The notes beneath the pieces are model-generated. The model had not been told where the DNA came from. It made no database searches and worked only from the letters and a program-made list of their open reading frames with translations. From Lachnospiraceae bacterium (GTDB taxonomy: Bacteria > Bacillota_A > Clostridia > Lachnospirales > Lachnospiraceae): a stretch of DNA of 11,029 nt. The position numbers were made by a program, and so were the translations under genes. The DNA lies in contig JAGZJD010000069.1 in NCBI GenBank assembly GCA_018365895.1, positions 1 through 11,029 on the forward strand. Direction: 5' to 3'. Positions 1 through 6,807 of the stretch are shown piece by piece. The first letter of the stretch is position 1, and each line of letters begins with the position of its first letter.

Positions 1-1
1 C

Positions 2-52
2 CGGGAACAGGAAGTGGAAATCTTCTACCGCTTTATCGGCAAAATCGAATGA
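2..52 (+). CDS. C-terminal end of a large serine recombinase (DUF4368 type), partial
   Basis: Sixteen codons are open from the window edge to TGA at 50-52 and read REQEVEIFYRFIGKIE. This closely matches the extreme C-terminus (DUF4368 tail) of the TnpX/TndX-like large serine recombinases that move Tn4451/Tn5397-type elements in Clostridia. The codons are richer in G and C than those of the next genes, as expected for foreign DNA. In such elements the recombinase is commonly the last gene before the element end, which fits the broken regulator gene starting about 30 bases downstream. The catalytic serine domain lies outside the window, so activity cannot be judged. The call rests on memory of a short tail motif and is fairly, not fully, sure. 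Confidence 0.7.
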   Translation, partial: REQEVEIFYRFIGKIE

Positions 53-91
53 CACATCTTGAGATACCCAACAATATCTTTAACTAAGGGA
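53..91. mobile_element. Probable right end and attachment junction of the recombinase-carrying element
   Basis: Between the recombinase stop and the point where the XRE reading frame resumes lie about 35 bases. They include a small imperfect inverted repeat (AGATA at 62-66, TATCT at 75-79), possibly a recombinase-binding arm. The host frame is open from base 84. The recognisable regulator sequence (ETG followed by the LPDVS motif) starts at 90, where the usual Trp codon TGG of the family's WETG motif reads AGG. TnpX/TndX-type recombinases recombine at a GA dinucleotide, and a GA lies at 90-91. The exact crossover base is inferred. Confidence 0.5.
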
Positions 92-881
92 AACGGGAGT
101 TTGTCTTCCGGATGTTTCTACTTATATAGAATTATGTAATATTTTGGGGATTAGCATTAATGAGTTTTTAGCCGGTGAAGATTTAAGAAAAGAACAAATT
201 GAGGAAAAAGCAGAAATTAATTTGCTTCAAATCGCAAAGGATAGTAAGAAAAAACAAAAAAGTTTACAAAATATCATTTGGTTTTTAGTATTTCTTATAA
301 TTTTACTAAGTGGAACTTTGGGAGTGGTTTTTTACTGGAAGGTGCGTTTGCCGCAAAATTATATTGAAGCAGTGTCGATATCGAGAAAAAATATAGAAAT
401 GCAAACAGCAGAAAGAATATATGGAGCAGATGAAGCCTTTTCATTTCGGTACAAAATGACAGATAAATTTAAATCGCTTACATTTTATATCACGGAATAT
501 CAGGTGGGAAAAAAGATTTCAAAAAGCAAAATAGGAACGATAGATTATGAAAAATTTGGTTCTCCAAAAGAGGGTATAATTGTAGTTGCGCCTTATTTTG
601 AAAAGGCAATGGTTCGTTTTATTGAGATGGATGAAAAAGCAAAATTCATAACGGAACTACCTGTTCTTCAGGATGTAGAAGCAAGGAGCTTGATTGAATA
701 CTCAGCAGTTCAGATGGAAGAAAAACAAGATATACAGTACGGAAAGGAACAACCATTGATTGCACTTTTTTATGGTAAAGATGGAATGAATGCTATTCCT
801 ATCCAAGATATTTCATCAGGAGATTTATATTTTTTTGAAAATGATTATATATATTATTTCTCGGTTGAATTTCATAAGTGA
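84..881 (+). pseudogene. XRE-family membrane-anchored regulator, N-terminus cut off by the mobile element
   Basis: The frame is open from 84 and reads RETGVCLPDVS, then ELCNILGISINEFLAGED. This is the C-terminal end of an HTH_XRE domain of the common Clostridia type (WETG..LPDVS..LC..LGIS.NE.LAGE). Helices 1 to 4 of the DNA-binding domain are missing. After a charged linker comes one transmembrane segment (about 283-345) and a roughly 170-residue outer domain that I do not recognise. The only start codon near the front is a TTG at 144 with no ribosome binding site. The protein should be unable to bind DNA even if a fragment is made. The break coincides with the end of the recombinase element, so insertion is the likely cause. 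The left half should lie beyond the far end of that element. Confidence 0.8.
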
Positions 882-922
882 TAATAGAGTTTATGAAAAG
901 GGAAGCAAGAGGTAACAGATAT

Positions 923-1384
923 ATGAAAATACATATTATTGGTGGGAGTGGAAGCGGAAAGACTTATCTTGCAGAGAATCTGTCAAAAAAATATGGAATC
1001 AGACATTATGATTTAGATGATCTGCAATGGGATAATGATGCGGACACTTATGGAGTGAAGCGATCTAAAGAAGAGCGGGGAGAACTGCTCGAAGAAATTT
1101 TAAAGGAACCAGAATGGATTATTGAAGGTGTCTATTATAAATGGGTTAGTGAGGCATTTGCGGCGGCAGATGTAATTTATGTTTTGAATGTGCCGCTTTA
1201 TGTTACAAAATTTCGAATCATCAAACGTTTTTGTAAAAGAAAACTTGGCTTGGAGAGAGGAAAAAAAGAAACATTGAAATCACTTTTGGGTTTGCTTCGC
1301 TGGACAGAACAATATCAGAAAGAAGACATGGTTCAGATTCGGAAGATGCTTGAACCGTACAGGGAGAAATGCGTATATGAATAA
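923..1384 (+). CDS. P-loop ATPase, topology-modulation (FlaR-like) family
   Basis: The 153-residue protein starts MKIHIIGGSGSGKT, with the Walker A P-loop at residues 7-14. It continues with HYDLDDLQWDN, the signature of FlaR-like 'DNA topology modulation' proteins, which are small adenylate-kinase-like cytoplasmic NTPases of uncertain substrate. I chose the ATG at 923 because AAGAGG lies about ten bases upstream and the family begins at this Met; an in-frame GTG at 878 overlaps the previous frame. It ends about 15-20 residues earlier than I expect for the family. Shifting by one base near 1377 would continue as YMNKYANIIER before a stop, so a 3' frameshift is possible. It lies 41 bases after the broken regulator and may be co-transcribed with it. 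Confidence 0.75.
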   Translation: MKIHIIGGSGSGKTYLAENLSKKYGIRHYDLDDLQWDNDADTYGVKRSKEERGELLEEILKEPEWIIEGVYYKWVSEAFAAADVIYVLNVPLYVTKFRIIKRFCKRKLGLERGKKETLKSLLGLLRWTEQYQKEDMVQIRKMLEPYREKCVYE

Positions 1385-1425
1385 ATATGCAAATATTATA
1401 GAAAGATGAAAAAGGGGGAAGAAAG

Positions 1426-2034
1426 ATGTCTGCAAATAAGATAAAAAGAGGTAACAATGTGATGGTGCGTAATATGAAGATTTGTAAGTATTTTTTGGCG
1501 GTTTTCGCTGCAATATTGACTTTTCAAAGCGTTGTCTTACTAATAAATTTTTGCTCTTTTTTATGGACTTCTCCAGAACAGATTTTTGTTACGCAAACGG
1601 AAAGTGCAGTAAAAGTACAAGCATTTATAGGTTATTTTCAGCTGTCCTCACAATACTTGCCAATAAACGATAATCTGGAAGTAAGTGCCAAAGTATTTGG
1701 AGCGAGTATTGTAGCAATCACATTATTCTTTGAGAAGATTCCATCATTTTTAGTTTTGTGGAAAATCGCACAGATCTTACAGAAAATGACATTGTCACCT
1801 TTCAGTAATGAAATATGTCGAAAGATTAAAGAAGTTGGTTGGATAATTGTATATTTTGGCTTGCTTCAGAAATTACTATTTCAGAGTTGTATTTCTCTGA
1901 TTTGTTACCACAAGTTTTGGATTAATAATCCAATTAATCTAATGCTATTGTTTGCCGGCGCAGTTATCCTACTTATAGGAGATATCTTTGTATACGGATG
2001 TGAACTTCAAAAAGAAAACGATGAAGTATTATGA
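1426..2034 (+). CDS. DUF2975-type integral membrane protein
   Basis: The 202-residue protein has four predicted transmembrane segments (about residues 20-46, 90-115, 138-165 and 170-192). Between TM2 and TM3 is a loop, LQKMTLSPFSNEICRKIKEVGW, of the kind seen in DUF2975 proteins (short amphipathic stretch with F.xEn.xriK.iGw). The C-terminus ends in acidic QKENDEVL, also typical. The function of the family is unknown. A good Shine-Dalgarno (AAAGGGGGAA, 1411-1420) precedes the ATG at 1426; an ATG at 1462 with AAGAGG upstream is an alternative start. Family members are usually followed at once by a small XRE regulator of the YozG kind. Here the next 54 bases hold no such gene, so the pair appears broken. 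Confidence 0.65.
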   Translation: MSANKIKRGNNVMVRNMKICKYFLAVFAAILTFQSVVLLINFCSFLWTSPEQIFVTQTESAVKVQAFIGYFQLSSQYLPINDNLEVSAKVFGASIVAITLFFEKIPSFLVLWKIAQILQKMTLSPFSNEICRKIKEVGWIIVYFGLLQKLLFQSCISLICYHKFWINNPINLMLLFAGAVILLIGDIFVYGCELQKENDEVL

Positions 2035-2088
2035 AAGAATGAGTATAATATGGGATATAAAATAAGAAGTGTTCAGTGAGGTGTTGGA

Positions 2089-3087
2089 ATGAAAGTTAAA
2101 AAAAGGAATGATAAGTTGACTGTAGGTGTATTCTCATCATCTTCTCCTATATCAGCAACTGTCCCTGTACGATATAATCGAGGAAAAGAGTATTTGAAAT
2201 CTAAAGGTATCGATATTTTTGATGGTGTCCTTTATAAAAAACAAGATTATTACCGTTCCGGTAGTATTAAAGAGCGTGCTAATGAATTCAATCAATTACT
2301 ATATTGTGATAGTATACAAGTACTAATGGCATCTATTGGTGGTAATAATACAAATTCTATACTGCCATATATTGATTATGAATATTTGAAAAAACATCCC
2401 AAGATAATTATTGGCTATTCTGATACGACTGCTCTATTATTAGGAATTTATGCAAAAACGGGATTAGTAACCTTCTATGGTCCTGCATTAGCATCTTCAT
2501 TTGGAGAATTACCACCATTTGTTGATTGGACATATGAGAATTTTAAATCTGTAATTTGTGATGAGATTTCTATCCCCTATGATTATAAAATGCCTTCGGT
2601 ATGGACAGATGAGTTTATTAATTGGAGTCAGCAGGATAGAGGAAAAACGGAATATAAAAATACTTGGATAAGTGTGATACCTGGAACTTGTAAGGGACGT
2701 TTGATTGGTGGCAATTTAAATACAATGGAAGGTTTTTGGGGAACTGAATATATGCCGGAAATTAAGAAGGGAGATATTTTATTTATAGAAGATTCTCTGA
2801 AAGATGCCTGTACGATTGAAAGATCCTTTTCACTTCTGAAATTAGCTGGAATTTTTGAAAAGGTAAGTGGAATTATTTTAGGAAAACATGAAAAATTTGA
2901 TGATAATGGAACTGGAAGAAAACCGTATGAAATTTTGTTAGAGGTTCTGGGCGATTGTGAGGTACCATTTTTGGCGGAATTTGACTGTTGCCATACACAT
3001 CCTATGTTTACATTACCCATTGGTTGTGAGATAGAACTTGATGTGACAAATAAACGAGTTACTCTTTTAGAGAATCCGTTTGAATAA
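2089..3087 (+). CDS. S66 family serine peptidase (MccF / LD-carboxypeptidase-like)
   Basis: The 332-residue cytoplasmic protein has the full S66 pattern. The nucleophile Ser111 is in IIIGYSDTTALLL, the acid Glu234 in LFIEDS, and the base His302 in CCHTHPMFTLPIG; GGNLNTMEG lies at about 208-215. Family members either trim L,D-peptide bonds of recycled murein tetrapeptides (LdcA) or cleave microcin C-like peptidyl-nucleotide antibiotics (MccF). The length and the FxEDS...xRSF pattern favour the MccF-like side, but the substrate cannot be read from sequence. The ATG at 2089 has GAGGTG six bases upstream. Codon use is markedly AT-rich compared with the ABC genes downstream. The gene stands alone among damaged genes and looks intact. 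Confidence 0.85.
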   Translation: MKVKKRNDKLTVGVFSSSSPISATVPVRYNRGKEYLKSKGIDIFDGVLYKKQDYYRSGSIKERANEFNQLLYCDSIQVLMASIGGNNTNSILPYIDYEYLKKHPKIIIGYSDTTALLLGIYAKTGLVTFYGPALASSFGELPPFVDWTYENFKSVICDEISIPYDYKMPSVWTDEFINWSQQDRGKTEYKNTWISVIPGTCKGRLIGGNLNTMEGFWGTEYMPEIKKGDILFIEDSLKDACTIERSFSLLKLAGIFEKVSGIILGKHEKFDDNGTGRKPYEILLEVLGDCEVPFLAEFDCCHTHPMFTLPIGCEIELDVTNKRVTLLENPFE

Positions 3088-3216
3088 AGGATTTAGAGAA
3101 TTTCAGTAATACGATTTGTGAACGGCACTTTCGGATGCAAATAACATTCTTTTATTGAGTAAGTTGTTTGACGTTATCACAGATTATTTATTAAACGAGG
3201 AGAAAAAGAGGTCGTT
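3088..3216. other. Intergenic stretch before the gene graveyard
   Basis: No gene is seen here. A TTGACG at 3168-3173 resembles a -35 box, but the TA-rich candidates for a -10 box (around 3188-3194) sit only 14-15 bases downstream, so a promoter is doubtful. A strong Shine-Dalgarno-like AAAGAGGT at 3204-3211 precedes the ATG at 3217. No convincing terminator hairpin follows the peptidase gene. Confidence 0.4.
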
Positions 3217-3364
3217 ATGAGAAAGAGAACAAGTACAATCAATTACAGGAATTGTAAAAGTAAATAGTTCGAGAGATACAGAAGTGATTTTCATTGATGT
3301 AAAAACCGGGGTAAATTATGCTATTCCATATATTACTTCTGGAGCAAGCGAAACCATTAAGTGA
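3217..3364 (+). pseudogene. Small frameshifted ORF, unrecognised
   Basis: A well-placed ribosome binding site (3204-3211) leads to an ATG at 3217, but that frame stops after 16 codons (TAG at 3265-3267). The +1 frame is open from 3221 to TGA at 3362-3364 and reads as an ordinary protein segment, with ITGIVKVNSS followed by VIFIDVKTGVNYAIPYITSG. Removing one base near 3220 would join the start to it and give a protein of about 48 residues. The DVKTGVNY stretch faintly recalls the 'DKETGVxY' of small DUF6440-like proteins, too weak for a call. The order (ribosome site, start, shifted body) suggests a recently broken or truncated gene. It runs directly into the phosphotransferase remnant. Confidence 0.45.
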
Positions 3365-3864
3365 GACTGTATGCGATATTGAAAGATGCTCTTCCAGTAA
3401 TTAAAGAAAGTCAAAATAAAGGGAATCTGGCAAGGAAGAAACTGCCTAAAGTTGTATCTATCTGCCATAACGATATGGATTGTAAAAATGTTCTCTGGAA
3501 TGGGAATGATTATCGCATTATTGATTTGGAATGTTTATCTTACAATAACCCATTTATGGAATTGTTTGAACTGGCATTATGTTGGTCAGGATATGAGGAT
3601 TGTAGAATTGATTTTGGAATGTTTCAGGCTTTTTTACAAGGATACAAAAATGCGGGTGGAGAATTGCCTACAGACTGGGAAACATTATATGATTGTAATA
3701 ACGGCAGATTGGAATGGTTGGAATATAATATTAAGCGTGTTTTAGGCATTGACTGCGGAGATGATGAAAAAGAAATTGGAATAGAACAAGTTGAAGAAAC
3801 AATTCAGCATATTATTTACTATTTCGAAATGAAGAAGCTTATACTTGAGCATTGCATTATATGA
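3361..3864 (+). pseudogene. Aminoglycoside-phosphotransferase-like protein, N-terminal lobe missing
   Basis: The frame carries the catalytic loop ICHNDMDCKNVLW (HxDxxxxN, catalytic Asp) and the metal-binding IIDLE followed by NPFMELFELAL. These are the C-lobe signatures of the APH/choline kinase (phosphotransferase enzyme) superfamily. Full proteins run about 260-300 residues; only about 167 are here. The N-lobe with the ATP-binding strands and lysine is absent, and a TAA at 3358-3360 closes the frame just upstream. The GTG at 3361 has no good ribosome site and overlaps the end of the previous remnant. The most likely reading is a 5'-deleted pseudogene. No antibiotic substrate can be assigned. 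Confidence 0.7.
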
Positions 3865-3911
3865 ATTTCAGTCATCGAGAGGAATGGCAGAATATTGGAG
3901 AAATTGTAAGA

Positions 3912-4229
3912 ATGGAAATTAGAAAATATCAACCATCAGATTGTAAAACATTGACAGAGCTGTTTTATCATACAGTACATACTGTTAATGCAAAGGATTA
4001 TACAGAAGAACAGTTAAATGTCTGGGCAACAAAACAGATGGATTTAGAAAAATGGAACGCAACAGCTATCTGTGATCAATTGGAACAGGCAGTTGGGGGA
4101 AGTATAACAACACATGCATCTATTACAGCAAGGCCTTTTTTTGAAAAGAGAGGCTATCAAGTTGCAAAGGAACAACAGGTAGAGAGACAGGGAATTTTTC
4201 TTACAAATTATGTTATGATAAAGGAATGA
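3912..4229 (+). pseudogene. GNAT N-acetyltransferase with an in-frame internal deletion
   Basis: The N-terminus MEIRKYQPSDCKTLTELFY and the following NAKDYTEEQLNVWA belong to a common Firmicute GNAT family of about 150 residues. The C-terminus (TAICDQLEQAV, HASITARPFFEKRGY, then a Val-Met-rich end) is also that family's. The two halves join at DLEKWN/ATAICDQ near 4059. In intact relatives as I remember them, about 45 residues lie between. These include the central beta strands and most of the R-G-x-G acetyl-CoA-binding motif just before TAICDQLE. The frame is kept, so a 105-residue product could be made, but it should not bind acetyl-CoA. The start is ATG 3912 (GGAG about 12 bases upstream) rather than the TTG at 3852. 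Confidence 0.75.
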
Positions 4230-4306
4230 TAATGTTCAGGGATCAGAAGTTGCTGTAGGGATTATAGAGAAACTGATGAGTTATTGGAGAAGAGAGTGAC
4301 AGAGAG

Positions 4307-4972
4307 ATGGCAATTATATTGATCATTGATGATGATTTACATATCGGAAATGTACTTGAGGAAACACTTACCAACGAAGGGTATGGTGTTATTCGTGCGT
4401 ATTCCGGGACGGAGGCGGTACTTTTGTTTTCACAAACAAAGCCGGATCTTGTACTTCTTGATTTAATGCTGCCGGGGTTAAGCGGTGAGGAAGTTTTAAC
4501 ACATATGAAAGGGATTCCTGTAATTGTTATGAGCGCAAAGGTTGATGTGGAACATAAGGTTGATCTTTTGCTCGGAGGAGCAGTTGATTATGTCACAAAG
4601 CCTTTTCATACAAAAGAATTACTGGCTCGTATTGCTGTACATCTTCGTACGTTTGAGACGCTTGGCAAGGCGGGGATTTTGACTTTTGAAGAAATCGAAC
4701 TTGATATTGATACGCACATAGTAAAGATAAAAAATGCGGAAATAAAACTGACAAGAACAGAGTATGCTATTTTGAAACTTCTAATGCAAAATCCGACACA
4801 AGTCATTTCCAAATCACAGCTTCTTGATCGTATCAGCGAAGATACACCGGATTGTACGGAAAGCTCACTAAAAACACATATAAGTAATCTCCGCAAAAAG
4901 CTTCGTGAGGTAAGTGGAAAAGAGTATGTGGAAGCAGTTTGGGGGATTGGCTTTAAAATGAAAACAGAATAA
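4307..4972 (+). CDS. OmpR-family response regulator
   Basis: The 221-residue protein has a receiver domain (residues 1-115) with acidic pocket Asp8-Asp9-Asp10, phospho-acceptor Asp52 in LLDLMLPG, switch Ser76 and Lys98 in VTKPF. A winged-helix Trans_reg_C DNA-binding domain follows (about 127-221; LTRTEYAILKLLMQNP, then SLKTHISNLRKKL and a WGIGFK wing). It acts in the cytoplasm and should be phosphorylated by the kinase encoded at 6808-7704. The ABC genes lie between the two, and direct repeats just downstream of this gene are its likely binding site. The start ATG follows a weak purine-rich site; GGAG is 17 bases away. The promoter for this gene was not identified. Confidence 0.9.
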   Translation: MAIILIIDDDLHIGNVLEETLTNEGYGVIRAYSGTEAVLLFSQTKPDLVLLDLMLPGLSGEEVLTHMKGIPVIVMSAKVDVEHKVDLLLGGAVDYVTKPFHTKELLARIAVHLRTFETLGKAGILTFEEIELDIDTHIVKIKNAEIKLTRTEYAILKLLMQNPTQVISKSQLLDRISEDTPDCTESSLKTHISNLRKKLREVSGKEYVEAVWGIGFKMKTE

Positions 4973-4984
4973 AAATCTTTACTA

Positions 4985-5017
4985 TTTCTGAACTGTTTTC
5001 TTAACCGTTTTCTGAAC
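4985..5017 (+). promoter_or_regulatory. Three direct repeats spaced 12 bp, likely response-regulator operator
   Basis: TTTCTGAAC at 4985-4993, TTTCTTAAC at 4997-5005 and TTTCTGAAC at 5009-5017 repeat with an exact 12-bp period. A weaker fourth unit (TTTACGATA) follows at 5021-5029. Direct repeats about one helical turn apart, just upstream of or overlapping a poor -35 region, are the usual binding pattern of OmpR-family regulators. The array sits between the regulator gene and the ABC transporter it probably activates. The repeats are seen; the binding is inferred. Confidence 0.6.
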
Positions 5018-5033
5018 CATTTTACGATAGAAT
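5005..5033 (+). promoter_or_regulatory. Candidate activator-dependent promoter of the ABC operon
   Basis: TAGAAT at 5028-5033 is a fair -10 box. The bases 16-18 positions upstream (CCGTTT region) do not match a -35 consensus and overlap the third direct repeat. A weak -35 plus adjacent activator repeats fits a promoter that needs the phosphorylated regulator. The ATG of the ABC gene is at 5066, behind AAGGAGGT at 5049-5056. Confidence 0.4.
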
Positions 5034-5065
5034 GGCATCATCAAATACAAGGAGGTAAAACTTAT

Positions 5066-5980
5066 ATGGAGTATGTTCTTAAAACCAATGCTTTATGTAA
5101 AAGCTACAAGCATTTTAAAGCATTGAATGGACTTACGATGAATGTTCCGAAAGGAGCAATCTATGGTTTGGTGGGGAAAAACGGTGCCGGAAAGACAACT
5201 TTCATTCGTTTGATCTGTGGGCTGCAAAATCCTACATCGGGAGAGTATTCTTTATATGGTATAAAAAACTCAGAAAAGGAAATTTTAAAATCTCGCAGAA
5301 GAATGGGGGCTGTGGTTGAAACACCCTCTATTTATTTAGATTTAACAGCAGCAGAGAACCTGAAGGAACAGTATCGGATTCTTGGAATTCCTTCTTATGA
5401 CAGCATTCCGAAACTGTTGAAATTAGTAGGTCTTGAAAATACAGGAAATAAAAAGGCTAAAAATTTTTCACTTGGTATGCGGCAGAGATTGGGGATTGCG
5501 ATTGCTCTGGCAGGCGATCCTGATTTCCTGGTGTTAGATGAGCCGGTGAATGGTCTTGATCCACAAGGAATCATAGAGATGCGCGAGTTAATTTTAAAAT
5601 TGAACCGTGAACATCAAATTACGGTATTGATTTCAAGTCATATTCTTGATGAGCTGTCTCGCCTTGCGACACATTATGGATTTCTTGACAATGGAAGAAT
5701 GGTTAAGGAAATCAGTGCGGAAGAATTAGAAGCGTCCTGTCGTAAGTGTGTCCGCCTTGAGGTAACCAATGTAAAAGCGCTTGTCCGTGTTTTGGATGAA
5801 ATGAAGATTGATTATAATATGATCTCCGATCATGCAGCTGATGTATTTGCAAAAATCAATGTTTCCAAACTGACTATGGCTTTGTCAAAAGAAAACTGCG
5901 AAGTGATTTCTATGCAGGAACGAGATGAAAGTTTGGAAAGTTATTATGTTGGTTTAGTGGGAGGGAAAGAGAATGAGTAA
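5066..5980 (+). CDS. ABC transporter ATPase, BcrA/LanF type
   Basis: The 304-residue cytoplasmic ATPase has Walker A GKNGAGKTT (37-45), signature NFSLGMRQR (133-141), Walker B FLVLDEP (154-160), the D-loop NGLDPQG and an H-loop His192 (SSHILDEL). At the Q-loop position it has Glu85 (VVETPSIY) instead of Gln. This 'E-loop' is described for lantibiotic-immunity ATPases (LanF) and is shared by BcrA-like bacitracin-resistance proteins. The C-terminal 90 residues are the usual variable domain of this class. The stop overlaps the start of the permease by 8 bases, indicating translational coupling. Role inferred: powering export or membrane removal of a cell-envelope-active peptide. Confidence 0.88.
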   Translation: MEYVLKTNALCKSYKHFKALNGLTMNVPKGAIYGLVGKNGAGKTTFIRLICGLQNPTSGEYSLYGIKNSEKEILKSRRRMGAVVETPSIYLDLTAAENLKEQYRILGIPSYDSIPKLLKLVGLENTGNKKAKNFSLGMRQRLGIAIALAGDPDFLVLDEPVNGLDPQGIIEMRELILKLNREHQITVLISSHILDELSRLATHYGFLDNGRMVKEISAEELEASCRKCVRLEVTNVKALVRVLDEMKIDYNMISDHAADVFAKINVSKLTMALSKENCEVISMQERDESLESYYVGLVGGKENE

Positions 5981-6797
5981 ATTATTATCGGCAAACGCTA
6001 TCCGCTTGAAAAAAGATAGATTTTTTTGGATAGGTATGATTTTTATGTTGGCGGCAGGGATAAGTTTCCCGATAATGAAATATATAGATATGCGCCAGAC
6101 ACAGATAATTAATCATATTGATAACGGTTTTTTTGTCTGCGCTCTTTTTATCAGTATTGTAATGGCTGTGTTCTGCAGTTTGTTCATTGGCACAGAATAT
6201 AGTGACGGAACAATCCGAAATAAAGTAATCGTTGGTCAGAAAAGAGTTTCAATTTATTTGGCAAATCTTATTACTTGTTCGGCAGTAAGTATAGTTATGT
6301 GTGCGATGTTTTTCATTCCGCATCTTTCTATCGGAATACCGCTGCTTGGTTTTTTTGAAATGAATACGAAAATGGTTTTGCTATTTGTAATAACCGTATT
6401 TATGCTTGCAATTGTATTTACATCGATTTTTACTTTAATTTCGATGCTAAATCACAACAAAGCAGTTACAGCGATTATCTGTATTTTATTAGCGTTTCTG
6501 TTTTTAATAATTGGGGCACAATTAAATAAAATGTTGAGTGAACCGGAAACAAATATGGCTGTGGCCATGACAGAGAACGGACTGGAATATCAGGAACTTC
6601 CTAATGCTAAATTCCTTGATGAAGGAGAGCGTAAAACGGTTCAATTCTTTTATGATTTTCTTCCTGGTGGTCAAGTAGTACAGTGTACTTCGTTAGAGGC
6701 TGAAAATCTATCAGTATTACCGGTCTATTCATTGGGAATCAGCATTTTAATAACAGGGGCAGGAGTGTTTTTCTTCCAAAAGAAAGAACTAAGATAA
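5973..6797 (+). CDS. ABC-2 type permease, partner of the BcrA/LanF-type ATPase
   Basis: The 274-residue integral membrane protein has about six hydrophobic segments (near residues 17-35, 50-72, 95-120, 132-158, 163-183 and 253-268). It carries the EYSDGTIRNKVIVGQKR motif at about 75-91, typical of ABC-2/BcrB-like subunits. A large hydrophilic outer loop (about 185-250) sits between the last two segments. Its start ATG lies inside the end of the ATPase gene. There is only one permease, so the layout is BcrAB-like and not the two-permease LanFEG arrangement. The pair probably works as a 2+2 complex in the cytoplasmic membrane. The exported substrate is unknown. Confidence 0.82.
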   Translation: MSKLLSANAIRLKKDRFFWIGMIFMLAAGISFPIMKYIDMRQTQIINHIDNGFFVCALFISIVMAVFCSLFIGTEYSDGTIRNKVIVGQKRVSIYLANLITCSAVSIVMCAMFFIPHLSIGIPLLGFFEMNTKMVLLFVITVFMLAIVFTSIFTLISMLNHNKAVTAIICILLAFLFLIIGAQLNKMLSEPETNMAVAMTENGLEYQELPNAKFLDEGERKTVQFFYDFLPGGQVVQCTSLEAENLSVLPVYSLGISILITGAGVFFFQKKELR

Positions 6798-6807
6798 GGA
6801 GCATATT

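Noticed and set aside
109..123. GGATGTTTCTAC resembles the riboswitch core strand GGACGTTTCTAC at 7808-7819, hinting at a second purine riboswitch or a long-range repeat.
   Set aside because: It lies within the LPDVST codons of the broken regulator frame. No P1, P2 or P3 can be drawn around it and the CCGTAAA loop is missing, so the similarity is by chance.
2035..2088. Mini-ORF MSIIWDIK as a remnant of the XRE gene that normally follows DUF2975.
   Set aside because: Eight codons are too few to link to a family, and the sequence after the stop does not resemble an XRE domain in any frame.
2628..3020. Long minus-strand open frame (130 codons) opposite the S66 peptidase.
   Set aside because: The plus-strand frame has all three catalytic motifs and a ribosome site. 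The minus frame shows no motif or ribosome site and is a shadow.
4191..4219. TATGAT at 4214-4219 as a promoter for the response regulator gene.
   Set aside because: No acceptable -35 box lies 16-18 bases upstream, and the site sits inside the end of the acetyltransferase remnant.
4230..4299. A short open stretch reading SEVAVGIIEKLMSYWRRE before a stop, just upstream of the response regulator.
   Set aside because: It is only about 24 codons with stops upstream and no start or ribosome site. It could be a gene tail left by a deletion, but I recognise no family, so it is not annotated.
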